DNA of 64,000 bases from the NCBI RefSeq assembly GCF_016881065.1, contig NZ_WXYN01000051.1:682001-746000 (forward strand), read 5' to 3'. Shown one piece after another: positions 18,111 to 26,461 of the stretch; positions within the stretch are counted from its first letter, which is position 1, and every line of letters begins with the position of its first letter. Below the pieces are notes generated by a model. That model ran no database searches. It was not told the DNA's origin and was given only the letters and a program-made list of their open reading frames with translations. The translations under genes were made by a program, and so were the position numbers. Source of the DNA: Planococcus soli (GTDB lineage: Bacteria > Bacillota > Bacilli > Bacillales_A > Planococcaceae).

Positions 18111-18860
18111 ATGAAAGACTTCGAATATCAAAAATTTTATGAAGCCATTGGAAAAGTAAACGGTTGGAATTTTAGTCATTTACGAGTCTCAGCTGATCAA
18201 GCGGATTGGGATTTTAATAATGAGGTAATTAACCGGTGCAACAAAAGGGATTCTCTATTGGATATTGGAACAGGCGGAGGAGAAAATCTTTTGGAAATTG
18301 CTCATTCAGTAGAGAGGGCAATCGGAATTGATTTATCAGGGGCAATGATTGAGTCAGCAAAAGATAACTTGAAAAGGTCTAGACAAGATAATGTAAGGTT
18401 TATTCAAATGTTCTCCAAAGATTTACGGTTTCCTGAAGACTCTTTTAACATCGTTACTAGCCGACACGCACCATTTGATTCTTTTGAAGTGGCTAAGGTG
18501 CTGAAAAAAGGTGGGGTTTTCTTAACTCAGCAAGTGAGCGAAGGCGATAAACAGAATATCAAAAACATATTCGGCCGTGGCCAATCTTTTACTGAGACCG
18601 ATGGAACGTTAAAAGAAAAGTACCGGACGGATTTAAAAGATGCCGGCTTTTCCAAAGTCCAGAGCTATGATTCCAACGTTCTGGAGTATTATGAAAGACC
18701 AGAAGATCTCCTGTTCCTGCTTCGACATACTCCAATTATTCCTAATTTCGGTCAGGATAAAAAGGATTTAGAGTTTTGGGATGCTGTTGTTGAAAACAAC
18801 CAAACTGCAAGAGGCATTTGTACAAACTCGAAACGCTTTTTGATTGTGGCTGTTAAATAG
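18111..18860 (+). CDS. Class I SAM-dependent methyltransferase
   Basis: A 249-residue Rossmann methyltransferase. Motif I is LLDIGTGGGENLLEIA, the acidic ribose-binding Asp is in AIGIDLSGAMIE, and FPEDSFNIVTSRHAPF marks motif IV. It belongs to the broad type-11 group acting on small molecules; the substrate is unknown. The ATG at 18111 is preceded by GAGGTGG. It opens a run of single accessory genes (ASCH, NUDIX, nucleotidyltransferase) on the plus strand. Confidence 0.85.
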   Translation: MKDFEYQKFYEAIGKVNGWNFSHLRVSADQADWDFNNEVINRCNKRDSLLDIGTGGGENLLEIAHSVERAIGIDLSGAMIESAKDNLKRSRQDNVRFIQMFSKDLRFPEDSFNIVTSRHAPFDSFEVAKVLKKGGVFLTQQVSEGDKQNIKNIFGRGQSFTETDGTLKEKYRTDLKDAGFSKVQSYDSNVLEYYERPEDLLFLLRHTPIIPNFGQDKKDLEFWDAVVENNQTARGICTNSKRFLIVAVK

Positions 18861-18974
18861 TCTGCGGGTAGAAGCTTTATTTGATTTTAGTAAATAAAAA
18901 AATCTGGTATGTGTTTAAAATGAGATCAATCAATCATTTAGGTAAGTTCGTGAATATGTAAATTGGAGGATTTT

Positions 18975-19319
18975 ATGAAACATGAGATGGGTTTGTACAG
19001 CGAATACTTTGAATTAATAAAGGCTGGTAAGAAAAAAGTTGAAGTAAGGCTAAACGACGAAAAGAGAAGAAATATAAAAGTCGGAGAAATCATTAAGTTT
19101 AGTAAACTTCCCGAACGAAACGAAGTGATTCAGGTGGAAGTTACAAGGCTAACAGTATATTCTCATTTCCAATCGATGTATGAACATATATCATTTACAG
19201 ATTTGGGCTGTGCAGGTTGGAAAATGGAAGCAATGATAAAAGAAACTTACGATGTCTACTCACAGGAACAAGAAAAAGAATATGGTGCTTTGGCTATTCG
19301 AATTAAGCTGCTCCATTAA
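18975..19319 (+). CDS. ASCH domain protein
   Basis: A 114-residue protein with ASCH/PUA-like features: FELIKAGKKKVEVRLNDEKR at the N-terminus, then IKVGEIIKFSKL and a C-terminal ALAIRIKLL strand. ASCH domains bind RNA or act on nucleosides; some have acetylcytidine amidohydrolase activity, which cannot be claimed here. The ATG follows TTGGAGGA; an ATG four codons upstream overlaps that site. Confidence 0.82.
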   Translation: MKHEMGLYSEYFELIKAGKKKVEVRLNDEKRRNIKVGEIIKFSKLPERNEVIQVEVTRLTVYSHFQSMYEHISFTDLGCAGWKMEAMIKETYDVYSQEQEKEYGALAIRIKLLH

Positions 19320-19419
19320 TATTTAATTTGCTATATGACTTGAAGGAGAAGCAGGTGTGTGGATTATTAACAGACCAAATGCATTAGTTCAACTTATGGA
19401 GCAGAAGGAGACAAGTTAA

Positions 19420-19911
19420 ATGACTAGGTTGCATGTGAAATGGGGAGAAGCGAACGTTAAATTGACATGGCTAGCAAATGGCGGAATGCCTGATGTTAGG
19501 CTGGTGACCAGTGTGCATAGCTTTTGTTTCTATAAAGATCAGCTGCTCTTGGTAAATTTAAAGCATCGAGGTTGGGATTTTCCGGGAGGGCATATCGAAG
19601 AGAATGAAAGCCCGGAAGAAAGTTTACATAGGGAAGCGATGGAGGAAGGATACGTGTCTGGAAATTGTCAGCATATAGGATGTATTATGGTTGACCAGAC
19701 TGAAAATTTAATATGGAATGAAAATGGAAAATATCCATTGATCGGGTATCAAGCATTTTACAAAATGGATATAGAGAAATTCCATGCCTTTAAAGCAGAA
19801 CATGAATCGTCGCAAAGAATTATGGTGCCACTGAATAGAGCTGGAAGTTACCATCATGATTGGAATAAGATTTATGAAGAGATTTTGGCCGAAGCTATTC
19901 GTTTAAAGTGA
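19420..19911 (+). CDS. NUDIX hydrolase with variant Nudix box
   Basis: A 163-residue protein whose Nudix motif reads GGHIEENESPEESLHREAME followed by EGYV. The catalytic REx2EE core is present, but the conserved Gly near the end is Tyr. Such enzymes hydrolyse nucleoside diphosphates linked to other groups. The ATG at 19420 follows AGAAGGAGACAAGTTAA. It may be co-transcribed with the following nucleotidyltransferase gene (39-base gap). Confidence 0.82.
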   Translation: MTRLHVKWGEANVKLTWLANGGMPDVRLVTSVHSFCFYKDQLLLVNLKHRGWDFPGGHIEENESPEESLHREAMEEGYVSGNCQHIGCIMVDQTENLIWNENGKYPLIGYQAFYKMDIEKFHAFKAEHESSQRIMVPLNRAGSYHHDWNKIYEEILAEAIRLK

Positions 19912-19950
19912 GCCTTTACTAGTGATGGCTAAAATGGAGGTGAATGGCAG

Positions 19951-20526
19951 GTGCTGAGGAGCGAAAACGACATTATAGAACTCATCCAACAAGACGAAGG
20001 GATGATGGAATTGCTTGAAGCGGTAAAGTTATTGGACCTGCCTGACTGGTGGATTTGTGCAGGGTTTGTCCGGTCTAAGATTTGGGATACGCTTCATGAT
20101 TTTACACATAGAACGAGACTGCAAGATATTGACGTCATTTACTTTAACCCAGACAATATGCTTGAAGAAGAAGAGAAAAGATTTGAAGAAATGCTAAATA
20201 ACCTAACTTCCGGTATTCCCTGGTCGGTGAAGAATCAAGCAAGAATGCATTTGAGGAACCATGTAGCCCCATATACTTCATCGGTTGATGCAATGACCAA
20301 ATTTCCGGAAACGGCCACAGCACTGGGTGTGAAATTAGATCAGCAGCATAAACTGGTTTTATCTGCTCCTCATGGAATCGAAGATCTGATCGGTTTGGAA
20401 GTAAGGCCAACGCCCTTTTTTATGCTGACCCAAAACCGCATGCAAGCATACCACAAGCGAATAGAAAACAAAGAGTGGAAAGCGCATTGGCCAAAACTGA
20501 CTATAACTCATCTTAAGGATATTTGA
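19951..20526 (+). CDS. Nucleotidyltransferase family protein (DUF925 type)
   Basis: A 191-residue protein of the NTP_transf_6 (DUF925) group. Diagnostic parts are WWICAGFVRSKIWD, LQDIDVIYF (the DxD metal site) and FPETATALGVKL. The GTG start at 19951 has GGAGGTG nine bases before it. Activity is presumed nucleotide transfer to an unknown acceptor. It follows the NUDIX gene. Confidence 0.85.
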   Translation: MLRSENDIIELIQQDEGMMELLEAVKLLDLPDWWICAGFVRSKIWDTLHDFTHRTRLQDIDVIYFNPDNMLEEEEKRFEEMLNNLTSGIPWSVKNQARMHLRNHVAPYTSSVDAMTKFPETATALGVKLDQQHKLVLSAPHGIEDLIGLEVRPTPFFMLTQNRMQAYHKRIENKEWKAHWPKLTITHLKDI

Positions 20527-20695
20527 GAAACAATCAGAGATTTTTGAACGTAGTTTCTTCAAATCTGATTAGATTATTTGGTTTCTTAAATTTGATGGAA
20601 GGGTAGTAGAATTTATGTAGGTAAAAAGTATGGTGAATATAGAATCAGTATATTCTTCTGCTATCTTTATAAACAGAATGAAAGGAGAAAAGCTT

Positions 20696-20950
20696 ATGAA
20701 CTTATTAAATGAATCCAGCCCATTATTGGCCGGCTATTTGCCGTTTTTTCTCATTATTCCTTCGCTCTTATTATTGGCTTATGGCTTGGTAAAAAAATCG
20801 CATAATGTAATATTAATCAGTTACATAGTATTCTTTCCCATTTTTATGGCGCTCATCTTTATGGAAATGGATAGTTATTTATTGCCGCTGCTTTTTTTGC
20901 CGCCGCTCCAAGTATTTTATTACTTTAAGCTGAAAAACTCCCCAGCGTAG
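20696..20950 (+). CDS. Small membrane protein (84 aa)
   Basis: It starts at ATG 20696 behind AAAGGAG. It has three hydrophobic segments (LAGYLPFFLIIPSLLLLAYG, VILISYIVFFPIFMALIF, YLLPLLFLPPLQVFYYF). No family is recognised. A longer frame from 20630 has no ribosome site. Confidence 0.65.
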   Translation: MNLLNESSPLLAGYLPFFLIIPSLLLLAYGLVKKSHNVILISYIVFFPIFMALIFMEMDSYLLPLLFLPPLQVFYYFKLKNSPA

Positions 20951-21111
20951 CGGGAATCCATAAAAGCTAAACAAGGAACGATACGGACTGGACACCTTTT
21001 TTTTCTTCGACCGTTTGGAGCATTCCTTGTATTCACTTCTGCTTGGAGTATAGAATGAACAAAGCTCTAGTCGATTAATGCAGATCAGAAAGAGTTCAAG
21101 GAGGAGTTAAG

Positions 21112-22566
21112 ATTTTATTCGATTGGTTAAGCATATTGAGCAACATTTTTATAATTTTAAACCTAGTATTGGCGTTTTTCATTTTGTTTTTTGAACGCAA
21201 AACGGCATCTTCAGCGTGGGCTTGGATCTTAATCCTGTTTTTTGTCCCGATTGCTGGCTTTATCCTGTATTTATTATTTGGAAGGTCATTAAGGCAAAAG
21301 CGTTTGAATTGGCCGGTTGCCTATGAAAATAAAGATTTTCAGGGAAATATGGCTCGACAATTAGAAGACATGAAAACCGGCAGCTTTCAGCCAATTTCCA
21401 AGATTGCGAATGGCTGGCTGGATCTGATCCAAATGAATGTGGCAAGAACCGATGCACCACTGTCGACGGCTACTGACATAAAAATCTTTAACGATGGGAC
21501 AAGAAAGTTTGATGCTTTGTTTGAAGACATTCGAAACGCAAAAGACCATGTGCACCTGCAGTATTTTATCCTGAATAATGATGGTCTTGGGCGCAGATTG
21601 GTTTCGCTGCTCACTGAGAAAGTGCAGCAAGGTGTAAAAGTAAACGTTCTGTATGATGATTTGGGATCCAGCAGTCTGCCAAAACGCTTTTTTGATGAAT
21701 TTGAGGCATCCGGCGGAAAAACAGCGGCTTTTCTGCCAGCAATGTTTTCCCGTATAAATCCAAGGCTGAACCACCGAAACCACCGGAAACTGGTCGTTGT
21801 CGATGGTTCGATTGGCTATATTGGCGGGTTTAACGTGGGTGATGAATATGTGGGGGAAAAAAAGGAATTCGGCTATTGGCGTGATACGCATCTTCGGATA
21901 ACAGGAGAAGCGGTCCATTCGCTCCAAAACCGCTTCTTCATCGACTGGAATCAGGCGGCTAAAAAAGATCCAATGGGATATGCAGAAAGTTATTTTCCGA
22001 GAGTTGACCATAAAGAAGGGATTGCAATGCAGATTGTCGCAAGCGGTCCTTTGGAAATCTATGAAGACATTAAGAACGGCTACTTGAAAATGATCCATCA
22101 CGCCTGTGACTCTATTTACCTCCAAACTCCCTATTTTATTCCGGATAAGTCTATTATGGATGCGCTGCGGACAGCATCACTTGGAGGCGTAGATGTTCAA
22201 ATCATGATCCCCCATTTGGCGGACCATATCTTCGTCCATTCAGCTACCCTGTCATATGTCCGCGAATTGCTGGAAGATGGCGTCAAAGTATATAGCTACA
22301 AAAATGGATTTCTGCATGCCAAAACACTGGTTGTGGACCGAAAAGCTTATTCTGTCGGGTCGGCCAATATGGATATCCGAAGCTTTGCATTGAATTTTGA
22401 GCTGAACGCTTTTGTCTACAATGCGCAGTCGGCATCGGAAATGGCGGATCTCTTTTACCAAGACAAAAAGCTATCCGTCCAATTGACAAAAGAGACTTTT
22501 GAAGAGCAGTCATGGATAGAAAAGGTGAAACAGGATGTTGCGAAGATGGTTTCTCCAATTTTGTAA
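21112..22566 (+). CDS. cls: Cardiolipin synthase with two phospholipase D motifs
   Basis: Condenses two phosphatidylglycerol molecules to cardiolipin at the membrane. Two N-terminal helices (FIILNLVLAFFILFF and AWILILFFVPIAGFILYLLF) precede two PLD domains with HRNHRKLVVVDG and HAKTLVVDRKAYSVGSAN, both HxKx4D motifs intact. The length matches B. subtilis ClsA if translation begins at ATT 21112, which lies 7 bases behind AAGGAGG. No ATG/GTG is in frame; the first TTG (21136) is 31 bases from that site and would remove part of the first helix. An AUU start is therefore likely but unproven. A terminator follows. Confidence 0.93.
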   Translation: MLFDWLSILSNIFIILNLVLAFFILFFERKTASSAWAWILILFFVPIAGFILYLLFGRSLRQKRLNWPVAYENKDFQGNMARQLEDMKTGSFQPISKIANGWLDLIQMNVARTDAPLSTATDIKIFNDGTRKFDALFEDIRNAKDHVHLQYFILNNDGLGRRLVSLLTEKVQQGVKVNVLYDDLGSSSLPKRFFDEFEASGGKTAAFLPAMFSRINPRLNHRNHRKLVVVDGSIGYIGGFNVGDEYVGEKKEFGYWRDTHLRITGEAVHSLQNRFFIDWNQAAKKDPMGYAESYFPRVDHKEGIAMQIVASGPLEIYEDIKNGYLKMIHHACDSIYLQTPYFIPDKSIMDALRTASLGGVDVQIMIPHLADHIFVHSATLSYVRELLEDGVKVYSYKNGFLHAKTLVVDRKAYSVGSANMDIRSFALNFELNAFVYNAQSASEMADLFYQDKKLSVQLTKETFEEQSWIEKVKQDVAKMVSPIL

Positions 22567-22592
22567 GTTTTCGCTACACTCTATAAGATTCT

Positions 22593-22631
22593 AAAAAGAG
22601 GAAGATGCCATTATTTAGCATCTTCCTTTTT
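22593..22631 (+). terminator. Terminator of cls
   Basis: AAAAAGAGGAAGATGC pairs with GCATCTTCCTTTTT around a 9-base loop, ending in five T. Confidence 0.85.
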
Positions 22632-22798
22632 CATGCACCGTCTCTTGAAACAGATCCAATAGTGTAAACTAAAATAGCAGATAAAGTTTTTGAACGTCTT
22701 ATTCACTTTGTTGATAGGAATAAACTATAGAGAGAATACGGAATATAAGTGGAGTTTTATGTAAGCCACTGTTCTTTGTAAGGGAGGGTGCAGCAAAA

Positions 22799-23506
22799 AT
22801 GGATTTAAAACTCGCTATGCAGGAACTCGAAGGCTTGGGCAAGGAACGGACAAAAAAGATGTATATTTCAAATGGCGCGCATGAACCGTTATTCGGGGTG
22901 GGGACAGGGGCTATGAAGCCAGTTGCGAAGAACATTAAAATAGACCAGGAGTTGGCTGAAGCACTTTATGCCACAGGCAACTATGATGCGATGTACTTTG
23001 CAGGCATCATTGCAGATCCGAAGGCCATGACAGCATCCGATTTCGATCGCTGGGTGGATGCGGCGTACTTTTACATGTTGTCGGATTATGTGGTAGCGGT
23101 AACTTTATCGGAATCAGATATTGCGCAGGAAGTAGCAGACAACTGGATTGCGAGCGGCCAGGAGCTGAAGATGTCCGCCGGTTGGAGCTGTTATTGCTGG
23201 CTGTTGGGAAATCGTCCAGACACTGAGTTTTCGGAGGACAAAATTTCCTCAATGCTTGATACAGTGAAAAGGACAATTCACAATTCACCGGAACGAACAA
23301 AGTCTGCTATGAACAACTTTCTTTACACCGTAGGAATTTCTTTTGTGCCGCTCAGTGAAAAAGCGTTGGAAACATCCAAAGAAATTGGCACTGTAGAGAT
23401 GAAGCGTGACAATAAAAAAAGCAGTTTTTTGAATGCCCATGAAAGCATTCAAAAAGAACTGGATAGGGGCAAGCTTGGTTTCAAACGGAAATACGTAAGG
23501 TGTTAA
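22799..23506 (+). CDS. DNA alkylation repair protein, AlkD-like HEAT-repeat
   Basis: A 235-residue all-helical protein of the DNA alkylation repair family. Signature parts are HEPLFGVGTGAMKPVAK at the N-terminus, YDAMYFAGIIADP and ADNWIASGQELKMSAGWSCY. AlkD-type members excise alkylated bases, while close relatives without glycosylase activity exist, so DNA repair is the family-based guess. The ATG at 22799 follows GGGAGGGTG. The gene stands alone. Confidence 0.85.
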   Translation: MDLKLAMQELEGLGKERTKKMYISNGAHEPLFGVGTGAMKPVAKNIKIDQELAEALYATGNYDAMYFAGIIADPKAMTASDFDRWVDAAYFYMLSDYVVAVTLSESDIAQEVADNWIASGQELKMSAGWSCYCWLLGNRPDTEFSEDKISSMLDTVKRTIHNSPERTKSAMNNFLYTVGISFVPLSEKALETSKEIGTVEMKRDNKKSSFLNAHESIQKELDRGKLGFKRKYVRC

Positions 23507-23715
23507 TATATGAATGCAAAAAAGAGGGGGGATCTATATTAGTATCAACCTTGAAACATTGCATGTTGATGAAAATGGTCCAAGAAAATATTTAGTTTTC
23601 TATAAAAGAGTCAACCCGTGCTATAATTAAGAACTTAGGGCACTTGAGATTTTGCCTGAAATTGACCGGATGCCAAAAGCCTCCGCTTAGCAATAGAATA
23701 TGGAGGTGTAACAAT

Positions 23716-23931
23716 ATGAACAAACGATGGACCTTTAAAGAAATTAGAGCATTTGTCGAGAAAAACTCAGACAGCAAATTGTTGTCGACGGAATACCACG
23801 GTTTCTCTCAAAAGCTGCTGTTTAAATGCGCATGCGGCAATAACTTCGAAAAAACATTTACAAAATTCAACACGAAAAACCAACGTAAATGTGACGTCTG
23901 CCAACCGCCCAAAGCACCCCGCGGGGAATAA
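23716..23931 (+). CDS. Small zinc-ribbon-like protein (71 aa)
   Basis: It begins at ATG 23716 behind GGAGGTG. The N-terminal half (WTFKEIRAFVEKNSDSKLLS) resembles the repeat found next to homing-endonuclease or phage zinc ribbons. The C-terminal half carries CACGNNFEKTFTKFNTKNQ and then CDVC, a four-cysteine CxC...CxxC site. It may bind nucleic acid; function unknown. A terminator follows directly. Confidence 0.75.
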   Translation: MNKRWTFKEIRAFVEKNSDSKLLSTEYHGFSQKLLFKCACGNNFEKTFTKFNTKNQRKCDVCQPPKAPRGE

Positions 23932-23940
23932 TAAATAAAC

Positions 23941-23978
23941 AAACCACTGGTTTCTGTACAAAGAAATCAGTGGTTTTT
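23941..23978 (+). terminator. Terminator of the zinc-ribbon gene
   Basis: AAACCACTGGTTTCT pairs with AGAAATCAGTGGTTT (one mismatch) around a 5-base loop, followed by T residues. Confidence 0.85.
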
Positions 23979-24034
23979 ATTATGGACATGTTGTTAAAAA
24001 GCTAAGCAGATAGAATCAATTTGAAATCAACGGC

Positions 24035-24093
24035 TTGACTACTTATTAGTTAAATGATATATTTTTCTTATTAGAGACAACAAGAATCTTTAA
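24035..24093 (+). promoter_or_regulatory. Promoter and probable Rrf2 operator of the redox operon
   Basis: The -35 TTGACT (24035-24040) and -10 TATATT (24058-24063) are 17 bases apart. At 24071-24093 an imperfect dyad begins TTAGAGACAACAAG and ends TCTTTAA, covering the expected start point. A 21/23 identical copy stands at 26136-26158, after the last gene of the operon. Control by the adjacent Rrf2 protein is inferred. Confidence 0.7.
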
Positions 24094-24120
24094 TATCTTT
24101 GAACTAGAAAGGAGGGCATT

Positions 24121-24540
24121 ATGAAATATTCAAATGCTACAAACTATGCTTTGCATACAATGGTGTATTTAATTTGGCTGCCAAAAGCCAGTACCGTTGG
24201 TGTTCAGGACTTGGCAGAATTCCAAAAGCTATCGCCGACCTATCTGTCAAAGATATTGACTAAGCTTACGAAGGCAGGTTTGATCGAATCGACGCCCGGC
24301 GCAAAAGGCGGCTATAAAATCTCTAAATCTCCAAAAGAAATTTCGTTTTTAGATGTCATCATTGCGATTGAAGGAGAAAGCAATTTGTTTAATTGCTCGA
24401 TCCATCATAACGAAGGATGCCTGATCGAAAAAGTTATGCGTGAGTCTGAAGACAATATGAAAGAGGAGCTTAGCAACAGGCTGCTCATCGATATTGTGGA
24501 GAAGATGGAGCTGCAAAAGCAGGCCAAGGAAAGCAATTAA
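24121..24540 (+). CDS. Rrf2 family transcriptional regulator
   Basis: A 139-residue winged-helix regulator. The HTH part reads YALHTMVYLIWLP then LSPTYLSKILTKLTKAGLI and GAKGGYKISK. Two cysteines (NCSIHHNEGC) lie in the region where Fe-S-binding members carry three, so it might sense redox or thiol state through two cysteines instead. It heads an operon with an FAD oxidoreductase and a methyltransferase. The ATG follows AAAGGAGGGC. Autoregulation at the dyad just upstream is likely. Confidence 0.9.
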   Translation: MKYSNATNYALHTMVYLIWLPKASTVGVQDLAEFQKLSPTYLSKILTKLTKAGLIESTPGAKGGYKISKSPKEISFLDVIIAIEGESNLFNCSIHHNEGCLIEKVMRESEDNMKEELSNRLLIDIVEKMELQKQAKESN

Positions 24541-24565
24541 AACTTCATAGAAGGAAGATGATGGC

Positions 24566-25477
24566 ATGATATTGGACTGTGCAGTAATTGGCGGAGGGCC
24601 AGCGGGATTAAATGCTTCGCTTGTTCTCGGGAGGGCAAGAAAGAAAACCGTCTTGTTTGACGACAATAAACCGCGCAATGCAGTGACTTCGGAAGCACAT
24701 GGATTTATCACACGCGATGGCATAAATCCTCAGGAGTTAAAGCGAATCGCGCAAGAAGAGTTAGCCAACTATCCAGACGTTAAAATTGAAAGACAGCGAG
24801 TATTCCGTGTAAGTAAAGAACACGAGCTGTTCCGCATTGAGACAGAGAATGGCGAACTCTTCAAAGCAAAAAAGCTTATTTTAGCAACCGGCTTTAAAGA
24901 AGTTCTTCCGGACATCGACCGGCTAGAGGCGTTTTATGGAAGCAGCCTGTTCAGCTGTCCTTTTTGCGACGGCTGGGAACTCAGAGACCAACCGCTGGCT
25001 GTCATTGCAGAAATACCGGGTGCTTTTCATATGGCAAAAGTGGCTTCCAATTGGACAGATGACTTGGTTTTTTGTACGAACGGCAAGCAAATTCTTTCAG
25101 AGGATGAAAAGAAGATTTTGGAGATGAACGGGATCGGAGTGAATGAGAAAAAAATTCAGACACTGATTGGGAAAAACGGAGCTTTAGAAGGGATTGAGTT
25201 CGAAGACGGAGAAATTCTTTCGCGCACAGGCGGATTTGTTGCGTCTCAATGGGTACAGCCTTCTGCTATTGGTTCGCTGCTTGGCTGTAAGTTAAACGAG
25301 CGGGGCGGAATAGAAGCCGATCGTTTTCAACGGACCAATGTCACTGGCGTCTTTGCTTGTGGAGACACCTTAATGGGCGGACCGTCGCAGTTGATCATCG
25401 CAGCTGCAGAAGGCAGTATGGCTGGAATTGGCGTTAATGGAGAACTGCTTGAGGAAAGATTTTTGACGGTGAGCTAG
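24566..25477 (+). CDS. FAD-dependent thioredoxin reductase-like oxidoreductase
   Basis: A 303-residue flavoprotein. The FAD-binding GGGPAGL is at residues 9-15, the redox-active CPFCDG lies near residue 132, and the second FAD motif reads TGVFACGDT. The NAD(P)-binding loop between them lacks a clear GxGxxA (VIAEIPGAFHMA), so coenzyme use may differ from true thioredoxin reductase. It is located 25 bases after the Rrf2 gene and probably reduces a low-molecular-weight thiol/disulfide or other acceptor. Partner unknown. Confidence 0.88.
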   Translation: MILDCAVIGGGPAGLNASLVLGRARKKTVLFDDNKPRNAVTSEAHGFITRDGINPQELKRIAQEELANYPDVKIERQRVFRVSKEHELFRIETENGELFKAKKLILATGFKEVLPDIDRLEAFYGSSLFSCPFCDGWELRDQPLAVIAEIPGAFHMAKVASNWTDDLVFCTNGKQILSEDEKKILEMNGIGVNEKKIQTLIGKNGALEGIEFEDGEILSRTGGFVASQWVQPSAIGSLLGCKLNERGGIEADRFQRTNVTGVFACGDTLMGGPSQLIIAAAEGSMAGIGVNGELLEERFLTVS

Positions 25478-25518
25478 TGCAAAAAACCTACAAATAACAG
25501 CAGAAGAGGAGAAATGCA

Positions 25519-26100
25519 ATGACAGGTGAACGCAGCAAGTCCCATGCACGCCATCAACACGGAAAAGCATCTTACCTGGAGAGTGCCAAAAGAAGAGCGG
25601 AGTTTTCACCGGAAGAGCTGCTGGATAGAATTCCTTTAAAGAAAACCGATCACCTATTAGACTTTGGTGCAGGCACAGGCTATTTTACAATTCCCGCAGC
25701 GAAAAGGCTGGAGGGCCAAGTATATGCACTGGATATCGATCCAAGCATGCTGGAGATTATTGGTCAAAAAGCGCTGGACGGACAGCTCACCAATATCGTT
25801 CCAATCCAAGGAGGCAGCGCCGAACTTCCGTTAGCCGACAAATCCATTGATGCAGCAATCGCTTCACTGGTTTTACACGAAATCGATCCTTTGTCCGAAG
25901 TATTAATCGGAATTAGGAATGCCTTGAAAGTGAACGGCTATTTGATTGTGGTTGAGCTGGAACCCAAAGAAAATCCAATGCAGAAAGCACCGAGAATTTC
26001 ACAAGCAGGAATGGAAAAAGAAATAACGGACGCGGGAATGCGCATAACCGAAAAGTTCTTTCCGACAGAATTTTTGTACGTATTGATTGCTCAAAAATAA
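25519..26100 (+). CDS. Class I SAM-dependent methyltransferase
   Basis: A 193-residue Rossmann methyltransferase: motif I LLDFGAGTGYFTIPAA, motif II YALDIDPSMLEII, and an acidic loop around IDAAIASLVLHEID. It is the third gene of the Rrf2 operon and has its own AGAGGAG ribosome site. Fusion or association of such enzymes with Rrf2 and thioredoxin-reductase-like genes is seen in other Bacillales; the substrate is unknown. Confidence 0.87.
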   Translation: MTGERSKSHARHQHGKASYLESAKRRAEFSPEELLDRIPLKKTDHLLDFGAGTGYFTIPAAKRLEGQVYALDIDPSMLEIIGQKALDGQLTNIVPIQGGSAELPLADKSIDAAIASLVLHEIDPLSEVLIGIRNALKVNGYLIVVELEPKENPMQKAPRISQAGMEKEITDAGMRITEKFFPTEFLYVLIAQK

Positions 26101-26107
26101 TTTTGAT

Positions 26108-26128
26108 GAGGCAAACCTCTCTTTTTTT
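26108..26128 (+). terminator. Short terminator of the Rrf2 operon
   Basis: GAGG-CAAA-CCTC forms a small tetraloop hairpin followed by TCTTTTTTT. The stem is only 4 bp, so strength is doubtful. Confidence 0.5.
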
Positions 26129-26135
26129 ACAATAA

Positions 26136-26158
26136 TTAGAGACAACAAGTGTCTTTAA
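26136..26158. promoter_or_regulatory. Second copy of the Rrf2 operator, without a gene
   Basis: The site begins TTAGAGACAACAAG and ends TGTCTTTAA, a better dyad than the copy at 24071 (AGAGACA against TGTCTTT). No -35/-10 pair and no gene follow until 26462, and 26159-26461 holds no open frame with a ribosome site. The site may be a relic of a lost gene or part of a repression loop. Confidence 0.6.
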
Positions 26159-26461
26159 AGGTTGTAATTAAGAACTCGGTTAATATAAGCTAAATTGAAA
26201 AATTCGCCTGCTGATTTACTCCATTTTTAATGGCTAATCAAAGCAATGGATAAAAGTTGGTTTCCTTAATTCCAATTAACTAATTCAATGCAGTTGAAGA
26301 AAGAGCGGATTTTATATCCGCTCTTTTTATTATTTATGAGAATCTACAAGCCAACTGGAAAAACAAATGATAAAATTTAAAAAGAGTAATGCATGAGAAT
26401 GGCCTAAAGAATAATAGTTCAAAGTAATTTTGAAACCAATTGCAGAAACGGGAGATGCAGG
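26159..26461. other. Intergenic region without a gene
   Basis: AT-rich, with an imperfect hairpin AAAGAGCGGATTTTATATCCGCTCTTTTTA at roughly 26301-26331, here only its arms AAAGAGCGGAT/ATCCGCTCTTT. This would act as a terminator upstream of the M1 peptidase gene. No protein frame is seen. Confidence 0.55.

Noticed and set aside
16570-20526. HEPN-MNT type toxin-antitoxin or defence system
   Set aside because: Two nucleotidyltransferase domains exist, but no HEPN or other toxin gene is adjacent to either.
21361-22125. 254-codon minus-strand frame inside cls
   Set aside because: It is antisense to the PLD domains, lacks a ribosome site and shows no coherent domain.
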